Shown here in pieces: positions 38,358 to 53,300 of a stretch of DNA of 64,000 nt. Numbering within the stretch: the first letter of the stretch is position 1; the number at the start of each line of letters is the position of its first letter. Location of the stretch: the NCBI GenBank assembly GCA_026874595.1, contig CM049316.1:67108676-67172675 (forward strand). Reading direction: 5' to 3'. A program made the translations under genes and the position numbers. The notes beneath the pieces were generated by a model that saw only the letters and a list, made by a program, of their open reading frames with translations, did not search any database and had not been told where the DNA came from. Source of the DNA: Sipunculus nudus (Eukaryota; Annelida; Sipuncula; Golfingiida; Sipunculidae).

Positions 38358-41300
38358 TTTTTGTCAGCTGCATATTTTATTCACATATTTCTATTTTGTG
38401 TGAGTGTACTATTGATCTTTTAACACCTGAACAGTTAAGAATTAATGTGAAAGAAAGATGATCAAAGTTTCTTTCTGATAAAAAGAAATAAGTTTAAAAA
38501 AAATTAAAAGATTTAAGTTTGCATCAATAATTCCCATTCTTCCCGGGAAGAATGAGAATTCTCATTTTTACCAGGTTTGAATTTCAAAACTGAATTCCAA
38601 TCTTTCCTGGGAAAAAAGAGAATTCTCAATTTTCCCAGGAGAGACTGGAATTCTCATTTGTCCCGGGAAGAATAGGAATCCCTTCACACCATCTCTGGAT
38701 TCTGATTTCTCCTGGGAAAAATCAGAATTCTCATTTTTCCCGGGAGGATTCTGGATCTTCCCGGATTCTCATTCTTCCCTCGACATATATATATGCAACA
38801 GGGTTCCTGCAAATTTTTTCATATTATTTTTTTTTTATTTTCAATAATATAATTTCATATTTTCAAACTTTGGTCATCTTTTGCACCGCCTCCTCTACAC
38901 ATCAATGCCACTGTCTGACCCTACCATATAACTCTTTTCTTATCACCTCTTTCAAAAGCATAAGCCTTAGTCGACAAAATAAAGATATCTTTATAAACAG
39001 ATGCTCTAATTCCCTTAGTATGCCTCAGTGTAAAACTGAAAGTCTGCCATTTTTTTCCATAGGAATTTTATAAAATCAGCATATTTCAAGTGCTTTGAAA
39101 AAAACATGCAATTTCAAATAGTTTTAAACATGTGGGATCTTTCAGCAGGGCCATGCATGATTTAGAACACCTCTCTCAAACCCTGGGCCAGTGGTCACTG
39201 CAGGTCCTCCTCACAACACAGGTTGGATATGATTCCCTGTACAAGAAGGTTGATACAACTGTTTTCTTTCTTTAACATGGACTTGTATGTTCAGTGTAAG
39301 AGATAATATATGCTTAATGAAAAATGCATTCTGGTGTTTAGTGGTTTAGAACATCTGCCGAGCATTCATGCTGAAGTAACGAAAATTTTTACTGGGCACA
39401 GATTTAACACATGACAAAATCAAATTCATCACTTGCATGCTTGGAAAAAAGTGGGTTTGAGTGAAAATTCATTAGTAGATCTTGGACTGAAGAACAAATC
39501 TGCATTGCTGATTGTCTGTAGGGACTGTCCAGGGTAATCAGATTGGATAAATTAGGCAATGGAGATAATTAGTTTGGCAACAAACTGAACAACAGCATCC
39601 CTTGATACTTCTGACATGCACCTGTCAGGTGCCACCTGATGAAAATACATCTCCTGTAAGGAGTAAGATGCATCAGGTAGACTTTGAACAGCTCATTACT
39701 CACGAGCTGTTTGGGAGGCAATCAGTTACGCATTGTGTATTGAGAATCAGATTCTGAATCTTTTGTGGTCTTAATTGTGTGATTTTCGTGCACAGAATTT
39801 TGTATTTGTCACCAGAATTTTTTTACTTCCGCCAAGGGGCGGAGGTCATGTTATTGCTGGCGTTGGTTTGTCTGTTACAAAAATTATTCTATATAGTTAT
39901 AAACAGATTTTAATGAAATTTTCAGGATTGCCCGGCAAATGATACAAGGAACTATTGATTAAATTTTGGGGGTGCCCTGATTTACCATCTGGATCCAGGA
40001 TTTTTTTTTTAAATGCTGCATTTTGACAATGCCATTTATGGGGGTAATGAGCTGCCTTGGTGGAGGTCTGTGCTCTCTGAGTGCTTTTCTAGTGTAATAT
40101 TTTACTTTTAAATTTAAGGATGGATAATGTGTTAAAGTTTGAAACGTATACTGGTGACAATGTTATACAGCGAGAACATGTTTAATACATAATACCAATT
40201 ACAATGAAATTCATACATAAATGCTTAATACCTGCGAGTTAATAAATATCTAATACTTAAACGGAAGCCAACTAGCTGCAATAAAACTGAATTTTCTTAA
40301 ATATGTTCATATTTTATGAAAAGGGTGCACTGGCAGATATATAAGTAAAGTACCGCCAAGTTGATTGTGCTGTGCCTGTATCAACATTAAATGCTAGAAA
40401 CAGCCGACTTCTTCTTTAATAAATAATTCATTACTTTCTCTTTTAAACACAGTTTCTATGAGTATGTATGTAATCTATGAACAAATATGAAAGGATGGAC
40501 TCTAAGATTTCTAAATTTCTTAAATTTCATATGCTCAAAGGCTCAAGTACACAGTTATGTATCTATGTATGCAGCCACACATAGTGGGCATAAAATACTT
40601 ATGTTTGTATATAACATGGCTATGGACAATTTTTAACAATTTTTAGGAGTTTAGCAAGAGGGGCAAGAGAATTTTGACAGCTGAGTCCTGACACATCATT
40701 ACAATGCAGTTACTTCAGATTACCAAAGTAAATCCTTCTTCAATCATCCACAAATGGAGAAAATTGCCACTCATATTAAACGCAATTCCTTTTCCAGATT
40801 TCCATTATATCCTGAGGTAATTGTATCCCAATATCTTTGTTACAACAGTGGTTGGATTTCAGAGAGACAGAGTCTCTTTGATCTGACAACATTAATGCGC
40901 TCCATGGTCAAGTGCTGGTTTGAATGATGTAATGTAAAAATTCTGCAGCCTGTAAATTTAGAATGATAATGATGAAAAGCCGTGTTTGAAGTGACACTGT
41001 TTGGCCAGGTCTGCAGGGATGTTGTTAACGTTCAAAGGCAGCTGGTTTCACACGTGTAAAAACGATTTTTGGTTTTTGTGACGCAATCACTGCCATGTGT
41101 ACTGTATTGGGCATTATTATGACCTCGCTTCATTCTACTCTAATTACCAAGCAAAGTAGCTCCCTCAACGGCTGTTAATTAATCCACTACAAATGATCAA
41201 TCACATTAATAATAGTTCCTGTACAAAGGCTACTTAATTACAAAAATAAAATCTCTTATCTTCTTGTTCAGGAATCCCAACAGTAAACCGGAAGCCTAAA

Positions 41301-44300
41301 AGGAACATTTTCAAGACATGAGCACGGAAACAGAGTGACCACTGAAGGGAAGCCAGCACAGGAACTGACACCAAATAAAATACTACAGAACATGTTACTT
41401 TTGTGAAACTTATGCAAATTAACATGAGTTGACATGGTGTTTTTTCTCTTTTTTATACAAATATTGAAAGTCTTAAGGAAATGTGTAAATTTCATCTATG
41501 AGAAAAATGACACCAGATGAATGGTAAAGCTGGTATTGCACTCATTTGCTTAATACAAACCCATGAATTACATAAAATCGGGAGCAATTTTCATGAGCAT
41601 GTATCTTTCACAAATCATGGTACATTTGCAAAATTTGCAAAAAATGCATGCTAGCAAAATTTTCTGGTTATACAGTAGCTGACCAATAGAGGGGTTATGT
41701 GGACGGTACAATAGTTCATTACCCCAGAATCTAACCTTTCTGCCCTTATTTCACAGTTCAGAAAACAACCTGCAGGTGGCTCTGCCTACTCTATGATGAT
41801 AAAGGTAACCGCCTGATAATGGGTTAAGATGTTTGTGTTCCAGGTTAAACATGATCTTACAATACCATATGGTTTTAAGTTTCTCCTATAAGTGTACACC
41901 ACAAATGTTGCCAATAAGTGTTTTTTTTTTTTTTTACTTTAATCTGAATCAAGAAGATTGATTTTTTGTAATTGTTTCTGATTCTTGATATTATATAGTA
42001 TAAGAAATCTCCCAAATAAGCTCAGAAATGTAAAAATTCAGTAAAAATATCAAAATAATACAAGTCATAGTCATTGGTCTGACATTACAGGATACCTTAT
42101 TTTCCACTATTTTCCCATGTGACTAATGTGTTATTGAACCTGAGAACAATATACTTCCAATACAATGGCATTCTCCCCAAGACACCGACAAGTGGCATTT
42201 TGTCAATGGCTACGGAGTCTGGTCCGGTTTAAATCAAATCAGGAAACAAAGTCTGAAGGGGTTCCACCATCATATCAATAGATTTCAAGGCTGCCGACCT
42301 GTCTTTGTTAAAATGAACCTACTGAAAGCTGAAAGCCACCAAAAGAATTTATGTGTTAAGCTTAAAAGCTAAAACATTTGTTAAGTAGTGAATATACCTG
42401 TTTTAAGGCCAAGCATCGTACTCACTGCTTGTCTGCTTACTATGCATGCACAGACTGTCGAGTTTAAACTTTTATTTATTTCACATGGATTGTACAAAAA
42501 GTTGATATAACTAATGCTAGGCCTGGATGCAGGCGTCCAGTAGAATAATATTAGAGGTAGAGGAAACCAAACGATGCAGAGATATCTACTGGCCTTGAAC
42601 TAGCCGTGAATACAAGACTCAACAGGCTTTTATGGTAAGTTTAACTTGAGAAGTGATACAAGCCATACAGAGGAATGCATTGCAGTTGTCTTCCATCATG
42701 TTGCATCAATTAATATTATGCTAAAAAGCCCATAATCTTAACATGCTATGAGATATAAATTAACACAAAAGAATAAAAATGAACTCACAACACAAACATG
42801 TGTTCAGTTAACAGTGCTCACTTTAAAATAACCCACCACTGGCCACTTTTATCATATAAACCTGATGACACAAACATGTATGGTTACTATGATAAAATGA
42901 TCTATTGAGTCTTTATGCAAGTACTGACTTAATGCCTCTGCCAGAACAGTAATTCTTATACCCTTTTATGTCTGTTTGTGTGTTTGTTCACAAGATAACT
43001 CGCACATTCCTGAATGGAATCTCATAAATTTCCAGAGCCTCTCGAGAACGGGCCACTGAAGAATTTATTAGATTTTGGTGTGAATCTGGCACATGATCAG
43101 GATTCACCAACATCATCATATATTCACAAAATGGAATATTCACAAATGTTGATATGGGAATAAGGACCAAATAATGACCTGAACATGGTGGAGGCTTGCA
43201 CTCCTTTAAATGCAGATTTAAGCATATTTTACAGAACTACAGAAGAGACATAAAATACTCTATCAATAATCAATCATCATTTTCTTTCAATCATCAAATA
43301 TGATTTTTACACCCAATCCCAACCACTTATTATTACCACGTCAAAATTTTCTGAATTCACAACAAAAATAACATTTACTGACCATTGTTCCTGCATTGGA
43401 TTCGGCCACTGTTCTCCCTGTGACAGAGTGCGCTTCCTCATCGTGCCCTGACCCATCATGCTCGGGCCCATCATGCTCGGCATGTTCATGTTCATATTCA
43501 TACTCATGTTCATATTCATGTTTGGTTTGCTGATGAGTCTATTGTGTATCTTTGGTTCAGCTGCCAGATTCACATCTGTAAAGAAGAAGTTTATTACATA
43601 ATTTTCTATTGAATAAGTACATACATAAAACTCTGTCATCTCATTTTTATCCAGGTCATACTGAAAACTGAAATTTCCTTGATTGAAGACTTGCATGAAT
43701 TGATACCTGACAGAGGTGTTAAATTCCCCTACTTGATATTGGCATCAGTAGCTGTTCTTTGATATGAGAAAGATGTACAAAAATCCTGCACCTGGATAAG
43801 TTAAAATTTCAAACCACTTTTTATGTCAAGACCTACATCCAGGGTTGGAGTGATTGTATTGTAAATGTAGTTAATTCTATTATGATTAATTTAAAACTGT
43901 TTACTTACAATTACAGTGGAACCTGTCTTAAACACCACCTGTCTTATAAGACCACCTGTCTATCAAGACCACCCTTGAGTATAACAAAAGCATTCATATT
44001 AGGTAAAACTGACCCATCGAAGAGGACCACCTGTGAATATAGACCACTTTTGGCAAGTCCCATGGGTCATCTTATTAATAAGGTTTCACTGTACCTCAAA
44101 TATTAACGTAACTGATCACAACAGCGGTTAATTCGGCATGTAATCATGATAACTTTCAAGATAACAAGTTTTATATAATTTACAAATTACACAAAAATGC
44201 ATGTTCTTCATTTACAGGTCAACAAATAAGATAAAGTCACTGCACCGCCACACTGACAGTTTGACAAAAGATTTTTTCCGCTACACTTAAAAGTATCTCA

Positions 44301-47300
44301 GCAGAAAGAAATCAATAGTTTTAAGATATCTGTGACACTTAACATGTATTAATTACCAGATTTTATGTATATCCTTAATTCAATATTACTCTGATGAAAC
44401 TGATATAACTGGTACAACTCTAATATGCTGTATAAAAAGCTAATTTTAGTTTTAATAGGCATAAAGAATCATAATCACTTTAAAACAACCAGTGAAAAGA
44501 AATAGTAATCATCTATGATTACATTCATCAAGCCTGAGAGATTACTGAAGTATGCATTCTGTAAGTGCATTTACTGTTTTTTTTTCAGATATCAGGGATA
44601 CAGAATTCCTGTGACAGTTTCCACAAAAATATAACCTTGTATTGTAACAAAATATTGCAATATGCATGTATGTGGTAATGCAAGTTTTGGGTTTGTGTCT
44701 GTAGGCATGCCTGTAATTGAGATTGCTGAGGCTATATCCTTATTTGAGATGTTTTACTCAGTACATTAAAATTAAAAAAAATGAACTTATATAAAAGTGC
44801 AACACACATAATGAGTACATATCAAACAGTAAGCACTCCCAGAGGACACAGACCTCTGCATAAATCCACCTTGTGCATAACAAGGATATACATAATCTTT
44901 TCCATGCTTCTTCATAAAATATAAGGATTCTATTTTAATATCTTTTTAATTTTGATAAACAAACTAAGGAAAATACATGACCTCCTGTCATCTTCAAAAG
45001 GTAATAAAATGAAAATGCCTGCAGAAGAAAGCAGTCCATATGACCAGTGAATTCCAATGGCGAGGGTCTTGCAGTATGCCAAATTAAACAAGTTTCCATA
45101 TCTGGCAACGAAAAAAATACCTCAGTTAAGTTACACAAACCTGATTATGGTGATCCAGTGTAACTATAATTAATTTGATTGATTAATATAATTAAACCAT
45201 TAATTATAATTGATTCTTTCTTGAGTGTAACCTTAACCCTGCACAAAATTCCATTAAAATCTGTAAATAACTTTCTGAGCATAGTTGCCGAGAGACCAAC
45301 TGAAACCAACCAACGAAGACAAGAATATGATACTTTCTGGCAGAGGTAAACATATAAGTAGAAAATATATATGCTTATATGCACAGAATCAGGGATTTTG
45401 ATTTACTACTACATGTACTCAACCCAAGTTCTGTCAAAGGACAAAAATTCTAAATGCTGTCTGAATCACAGTGTATTGTTTAACTCTGATAGTTAGTTAA
45501 GCCTGATAACTATTGTTATTGGATACAAAACATGATAGGTGAACAAGAGAAGACATTGAGCAACACAAGTGTCTTAGGAGTCAAAGATATGCATCCACTA
45601 ATATTTGTTTGAGCTTTCACCAATAAATCCCACATAAACAGGAGAGTGAATTGATGAAATGTTCAACAAGTTTGCCTCTGCACTGAGAACTGGAGAGCGG
45701 CATCCCACATGCATGACTTGATTCCCTGGAGCCTAGTCTGGCGGCCATATGGTTATGGAGCCGAGAATCAACGCTCATGAATAAATGAGCCCGGATTCTT
45801 GTATGCCTGAAATATGGAGAACAGCTTGGCAATGAAGCCCAGTCCAAAGCAGTTTGTTGTAGTAAAATACAAAGCACAGCCCTCCGTTTACAGATGCGTA
45901 AACTCTGCAACTTAAATGACAGGTACTCTCAGTAGGGCCATTTAATGACAGTAGGATAGTCCCCACAGATGTGCCTTATCACACTTTCATTCCATTAGAC
46001 TTGGGCTTATTTGCCTTTTCAACCAATCAAAAACAGGTATTTCGTCAAATGAAACAGTGTTACTACACTATTCAATGACCTCGTGTCCAACATTTCATGG
46101 TACAATATTTATCAAATGGAGAGTTATCAAGGAAATGATGTTAAAGTTTTGAATGGGAGATTTTTCACAACATGCCTAACCACACAGTCAGTTCATCAAA
46201 CAATTCCTGAGTTTATCTATTATTTTATCAAATTAAGACTCTTTTATTTCTAATAACCTTTACTTGATGAATCTGACACTTACAGCCAATAAGTAAATTT
46301 GTGCTTAATTATGCATCTCCCTTGTTCCTAACATTTTTTTTGGTTCTGATTTTGAATTACTAATTAAAAACAGCAACAGGTTAATTGAGGTACAGAAGTA
46401 TGTGCTGACATTTTTGTTTTACAAAGAAAAGGTCCATATCCCTTTGGTGGCAGCATCCAGTGGGGTATGGATAGCATTAACTATATACAAGTGATATGCT
46501 ACAGACTGTCCAATATGTCAGTGTTTTATATGCATGGGACTAGGTATAATCCTGTAAGCGTGAACCATTCATATGTAAAGCAACCTGCAGATCCCAGTCG
46601 TGCTTGCAGAAATTGAATGAATAGTTCAATGTCTACATCTGATACAGCCTCCCTCCACCTTGCAGTATTCTTTTATAAAATACATTTTAAATAACTGTTG
46701 GTTAATGAATGCGTTAATACAGTGAAGTCCAGTTAAAATATAGCATTAATTATGAATATTCCAACAGGGAAATAATTTTTGTGTTAACCTGGAGAAATGA
46801 GATTGTCCTGTGAGGGGCAGTCAAATTCTCTGACACAAGGGAAGACACCGTAAGGGAAAAAGGTTAAAAAAGCTGTATACAAAGGGAAACGCATGAGCTG
46901 TTTACGTGTCTTTTTAATATTAATGCTATGGCTCAGCATTGACTGAAACTTAGGATTAAGGTTCAATTGATTAGATCTGCCCTCAGTACCTTATTACTAC
47001 ATTTTTAATCTATTTCTACAAGCTGGAAGGATGATTTGTGTGGGAGCCAAAGTGGGAACTTCTGTGCACTGAATGAAGAGATACAGAAAGATTGCAATAT
47101 CTGAGGACAAGAATGGAAAAGATGGTAATTATAAGTGGTAGAAATTAATTGTAACACCATGTTTAATGACTAAAAGAAATAAAATAATCAAACATTGATT
47201 ACGGTAAAAACACATATACGAAAAAAAATTTTCCCTGTGTAACAAAACATCTTACGGTAAGTTGTGTGGTCGCCTTTTATGACGGTATGAGTCCAAGAGC

Positions 47301-50300
47301 CCAAACTTGTGGTCTGAATGTCACACCAACCCATCAATGCCATGAGTGGGACGAGCTATTTGGAGCCAGCATGATGATGACTCTTGACTTCAAAAGGTTT
47401 AAATGTCATTTTACTACTGTCTGCTATAACTGTTCAAGTGTTGAAAGAGTGGATTTTCAAATAACCAGTGATATTTTTGATACTCAGTAGAAAAAGTTTA
47501 CCTTATTTTCACCCTAAAACTACCGGTCTTTTATCATTGTTACATCAACTTATATGAGAGAATTTATGGCACTAAAAGATTAATTTAAGTGCCTTCTATA
47601 TTACTGTGAAGTCAGTATAGAACTAGAATACGGGTAGTCGACAAGCGACTACATGTATCCGCCTAAATCAAGAGTGGAATGGGTGAAGTGAGGCATGGAT
47701 TGAGTGGCAAGGGCAAATAGAGTGAGGTGTGTTGCATATTAGCATGGATGTCTGCAGCCGAAATGTGCGCCACCTACCACAAATCCAGAAAGCTGTCAAA
47801 GTTGTATACATATGCAAATTTTAGGCAAAAGGTCAAACAACTACATGTATATGAGTGATTTTATCCCACAGCAGACAAACAGAAGGACTTGTGCAAAAAT
47901 GGTAGCAGGTGGCCCCACCAATTTTGTGTATGATTACGAGCTATGTGAGATCTATACACAGGCAAAATTTCAGGGGGACATGTCCAACCAGTCCTTAGAT
48001 ATAAGCCTGAATGTCTGCAGCATTAACATAAATGCAGGTGGCACCACCTGCCAAAAAAAATAGAGAAAGCTATCCAAGATGTATAAACACGCAAATTTTT
48101 AGGCAGATAAGTCAAACCACTACAGAGATATGAGTGATTTTAGCCCACGGCAGACAAACAGACAGACGCTGTGCAAAAATGGCTGCAGGTGGCCCCTCCA
48201 GTTTTGTGTATGATAAAGAGTTATGTGAGATCTACACACATGCAAAATTTTGGCCCAATTGGTCAAATGGTTCCCGGGATATGAGCTTGGATGTCTGCAG
48301 TGTGAATGTGAATGTAAATGGCACCACCTGTCATAAAATCAAGAAAGCTCTCCAGGATGTATACGCATGCTGAATTTCAGGTGAATTAGTCACCCCACTG
48401 CAGAGATACGAGTGATTTTAACCCAAGGCAGATGAACAGATGGACACTGTGCAAACATGGTTTCAGGTGGTGCCATTTTTTTTGTATGTTATAAAGCTAT
48501 CCAAGGGCTACATTTGTACAAAATTTTTTTCCTGATTGATCCCGAGATATGTGGGTTTATGTATAGAAACAGATGCATAAATGGATGCTGAGCAAAGAGG
48601 AGAGGTCAGAGGTCAAAACAAAATCGGGGCGCAGTAGTTCACATGTGATCTGAATATAATCCTTGGTTTCGTAAAATTCCGCCCAGCGGTTACTGAGGAG
48701 TTCTCCGGAAACCTATGCGGCGGCGGCAGTCAGTTGAAAACATAGTATCCGCAAAACTATTAAAATATTTACTGGGTAGATTCAGTCTGACTTGTACATT
48801 ACTAAAAAATGTCCATGTAATCCCTGGGTTGTTAATATATGTTCTCTGCACAAGATTCAGTTTTAATGTTGTTTACCACCTTGTGACTGGTCTTTCTCAA
48901 TTCTCAGACAGGATAAGGTTATTTTTCTGGTTAATATGACTTCTTTTCAAGTTTAACAAACTCTCCAGCATAACATATAATTTTTTATACCAAGTTTGAC
49001 AAACTCTCCAGTATAACATAAAATTGTTTCAACCACTTTTGACAGAAGATAAAATTTCATGATTTTTCATGACATTTTGAACTGTTACCAAACCTAATGA
49101 CTTTCATCAAAAATGTGTTCAATTTTCATAACATTTTCATAACTTTTAAGGATGTGTTAACCTTGCAAATTAAGCTGAATGATCACCCAGTATATATATT
49201 TATTATTATTATTCTGCAACCCAGACCCATGGTCATTACTAAGACCTTGAGGAAAACAAGCTTCTACATCACACAGAAAGGTACCCACACTTAGAAAAAG
49301 ACAGATTTCCACAAATCAACAGGATTTCCCCAGACATAAAAGCCAATTTCCCTTAAATCCTGAGAGACTGTCTGTATGGTTACAAATTACAGAAATCTGA
49401 AGCTATACTAAGTCCATGGAGGGAATCTAAGAGGTGTTGTGTGTGTTTCTAGATGGTTAATACAACATCCTTTGATCAAGAACTGTAATTACAGATGTGA
49501 TCTTACTGAATATCTTAGCATTACAGATGTTAAGAATTTAGCAACATTGCTAGTAATAGTATTTAAATTCAAGTCATTTTAGCAAATTTAAACATACAGG
49601 CTGCCATGAATGCACTACTCAGTTGGCAAGCCTGATAACACCTAGTTTTGTTGAAAGTCATATGTAAAACTGCAATACAATGGCCATCCATTCTCTTGCA
49701 ACAAGAACACGCATGTTAACAGTTAACATTAAGTTTAATATCAACATAAGGCTGTGAGCAAACAATTGACTAATAGAAAAAGTTGACAATGTGTAAACTA
49801 AACCCTAACACCCATCTTCATGGTGACTGCCAGCATTTCCCATTTAACTGTCAGTAGATATCAACTGTGGCATGCTTGTGTACAGTCAGAGAGATTTGTC
49901 AATCCCCAGATTTATATCAAACTTTTTGGGACATGACAGATGTTGTTAGATGGAAAAGAAATACATAAACAGTTGATTTGGTTGATTCAAAATGACATAA
50001 TATTTACTAGTATGTAAATATATGTTGTAAATTTGAAGGAAGTACACATCTCCGAAAAGAATTGTCATTGCTGTTTTTGATGTAGTGCATGCTGCCACTC
50101 AGACTCCCTTAGATCAGAGCAATAAAATTGTAAATAACCATAATGCAGATCAGGAAATACCACAATCAAGGCTGACCATTAGAGCAAGGCAGAGTGAGAT
50201 CACACAGTGAGATAACACAGCACACCTTTATGGCTAAGTATTGAGACCTCAAACTCCACCTACTGACATGGAATAGCTATAGCACTACTTTATTTTAGCT

Positions 50301-53300
50301 GTGAATACACAAAGCAGTAGGCTGTGAAGTCTGTATTTGAGTCGTGACATAAAACATTTGCAGAAAAGCACTGCAAAGGGCATCATATTGCATCAGTACT
50401 GTGGTAAACAGCCAGTAATCTTAACATTAGACTATGAGTGATGAATAAATATAAAAGAATACACATGAGCTCATCTCTATGGTAACAGTGCAGTGTCTGT
50501 GTGAGATATAAGTTCACTATTGTCCAGTGAGCTGTGTGGAACATGCTTGTGCATGTGGAGGGATTCACAATATGCTGAGATAAAACCGAACTTTCTCACA
50601 CGTTGTAGCTGTTGTTAAAAAGTACACATACATATCTAACAGTAACATTGGTTCTGGTATATTTCAAGCTGTTCAAAATGATGAAATATCAGAATTCTCA
50701 TGGAGTTTAACAGAGCAGCCATTGTTATAAGATGTAAAGATGCTGGTCAGAGACACTCTTAAATGTTGGAGGGCTGAAACAGCACACACTCATTTATACA
50801 ATAAAAGATCAGAATGATTCTGATGCTGTTCAAGTAGTAACTAACCAATCAGGTTTAACATTTACTCATTCCTGGGAAACAATAATTATAAATCAAATGT
50901 AGCCTTCCATGGGATGATGACTGTGTCATTGATGAACTGATAATGCAAAAGAAATTAGACCAACTGATACAATATTTGTCTTTGTATTATGACTGATCAG
51001 TGCAAAAAGCGTCATTACATTCCAGGTAATAGTGTATTCATTTATCTTATTTTAAGCGGCCTATTAGACTTCTATTATAAACATGTGATGGGCTGATGAT
51101 CGATTATAATTGATGATTGGTTGACTGATGGACACGATTTGATCATCGATCTTGCAGAGAAATAATCGATCACAAAAATGTTCACAAAACTTATGCTTTG
51201 TGATGAAATGTATGCTTTCATGAAAGTCTCTAGAAAACTTGCAAAGTCTCTAGAAAATTTTGTGTAATTTCATAAACAAGGAACCTTATAACACACACAC
51301 ACAGGATATAAAATCAGCTATATATTAGCAATTATGAAGGTTTTATATCAGTTGAGAAGAATTATAGGTCTGTATGTGGTAACAAATTCCATACTCCTAC
51401 ACAACCAATAAATTCTGATTTCCAGTTCGTAGAGATCTACTGATTTTTACAGTGCAATCATGAAATTACAACTGATTCTCAAAACTTATATTTACTTTAG
51501 ACCTTTGGACCTTTTATAAAAACAGGCCAGAAAACTATGATCCTGTAGTAATAGGCTATTCATTTTGTTTATATTTACATGTTTATTGAGTGTGTTGGGG
51601 GGGGGGGGCAAAATACATTCATGAAGGACATCTGGTAGTGATTCAGTGATTCAGATGAACCAGAGTTTAGCAAAGGGCTATCTGCAACAAGTGATCTTTC
51701 ATCTTCTACACAACTTCAACACACCACCTCAGATTACATAATTTTTCTCTTTGTCAATAATGTTGTGTTTACAAACAGCTTGTTGATAAACAAGCTCATA
51801 CAGCCTTCACAGAGGTGTTATACTTACTTTTCTTACCAGGAATTAGCTAGAGTCCATAAGCATGAACACACAGAGAAAGCCAGATATCACATAAATTCTA
51901 TTTAAAAGGTAGGTAAATAGATCACTTTAAAAGGCAAGTATAATAAATCTGCTGCAGATATCACTTTTTATAGAAGGACTCTTTGAATAAGTATGCACTA
52001 TGTTTTTGTTAAACTTCTGATCTCTACCATCACTGTAAGAGATTTCTGTTTTTTTTTTATCATCTGCTGGCTCCAATCCCTTTGCAGTTTTTCACTGCCC
52101 CTGTATATATATATGTTTAAAGCACAGACACTGTTAACATCACTTGTTGGTTTGGCAGGAAAAGGAACCTCTTTCTCTTCTTTACTGTACATTTGGGGCA
52201 ATTTACATCAAGCATGACTGATGATTAATTTCAAATGATGAACCACCTATCATACAGAAACAACATACACAAGATGTCTGCCCATGAATTGACCCAATCT
52301 TCAAAGAGTATCCCTAAACTAGCTCAGGTGATTGACAGGTTTAATTGATAACCAATCCTTGGAGGGCTTGCTCAATCCATTTGGTGTCCATAACAGATCT
52401 GCTTTCAGTCCCTCTGCCAAACAGAATTTCTAATGCGTGATGGTGCCAGAGGGGCTATCTTCTTCCCATCTGATCAGTTGCTAGATTCATCAATATTTCC
52501 AAATGAAGGTTTGAAGGTTAAAATACTTTCTCTTGGAAGTTTGTCTGATTTCTCAAGTTTTTATGTGGCAAAACACAGTAATGTTGAAGATTCAGCCTCA
52601 AAGCATTAATCTTATATAAAATATGGAATGAGCAACAAAAATCTACATCAGCAACTTCACCAAATATATTTAGCGGGTATATACATACAACTGTATTATA
52701 TACCATTCTTCAATTTTCAAACATAAAACTGACTAAAATATTTCTTTTACACCATTTCAGTTTTTTTTGCTTCACTTGAAAAAGATGTTACAGTTGTATA
52801 AATATTCAAAATGCAAATTCAGTTTTGGTTAGTACATACTAAAACTCTTGAAAACTGTATATTAAAATTTTAATCAACTTTACCAAAATATTCAAACTCG
52901 ACTATTTAAACAGCATAAAATTAAAATGCCTCCTCTGCAAGTCAGAACTCGCAGCTGCTTTTCGCTATGGAACTGGTATCTGACAGAACTACAAATGTTA
53001 CATGTATCAACATCTGAAGCAAAAACAAAAAGTGTCATCATCCTATGTGCCCCCCTCTCAATCCAGCCCTGTTTCAACTACCTGTACACATAGAGTGAAG
53101 CTCGTTCATGCTTATAAAATAAGTTAACTAAGTAAGACTGAGTTATTCCATACTGATTGACAATCACTCCTTAGTCCTATGGGAATCACCACACCATGTT
53201 TCTTAATTTATGCAGCCTTCTGCTTGTGTACATACTAACCTATCACTTGATTGGCGTAGTTCTTCCCGTCTTCACAAGACACAGCTCGACGGGCGTCAGA

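Noticed and set aside
43307-43382. Continuation of the exon 2 frame past the donor
   Set aside because: The sequence after 43383 is intronic. A donor 4 nt downstream would put exon 3 in the wrong frame for the zinc fingers.
46725-46966. TACAGTGAAGTCCAG resembling a MITE end
   Set aside because: No matching inverted end found nearby.
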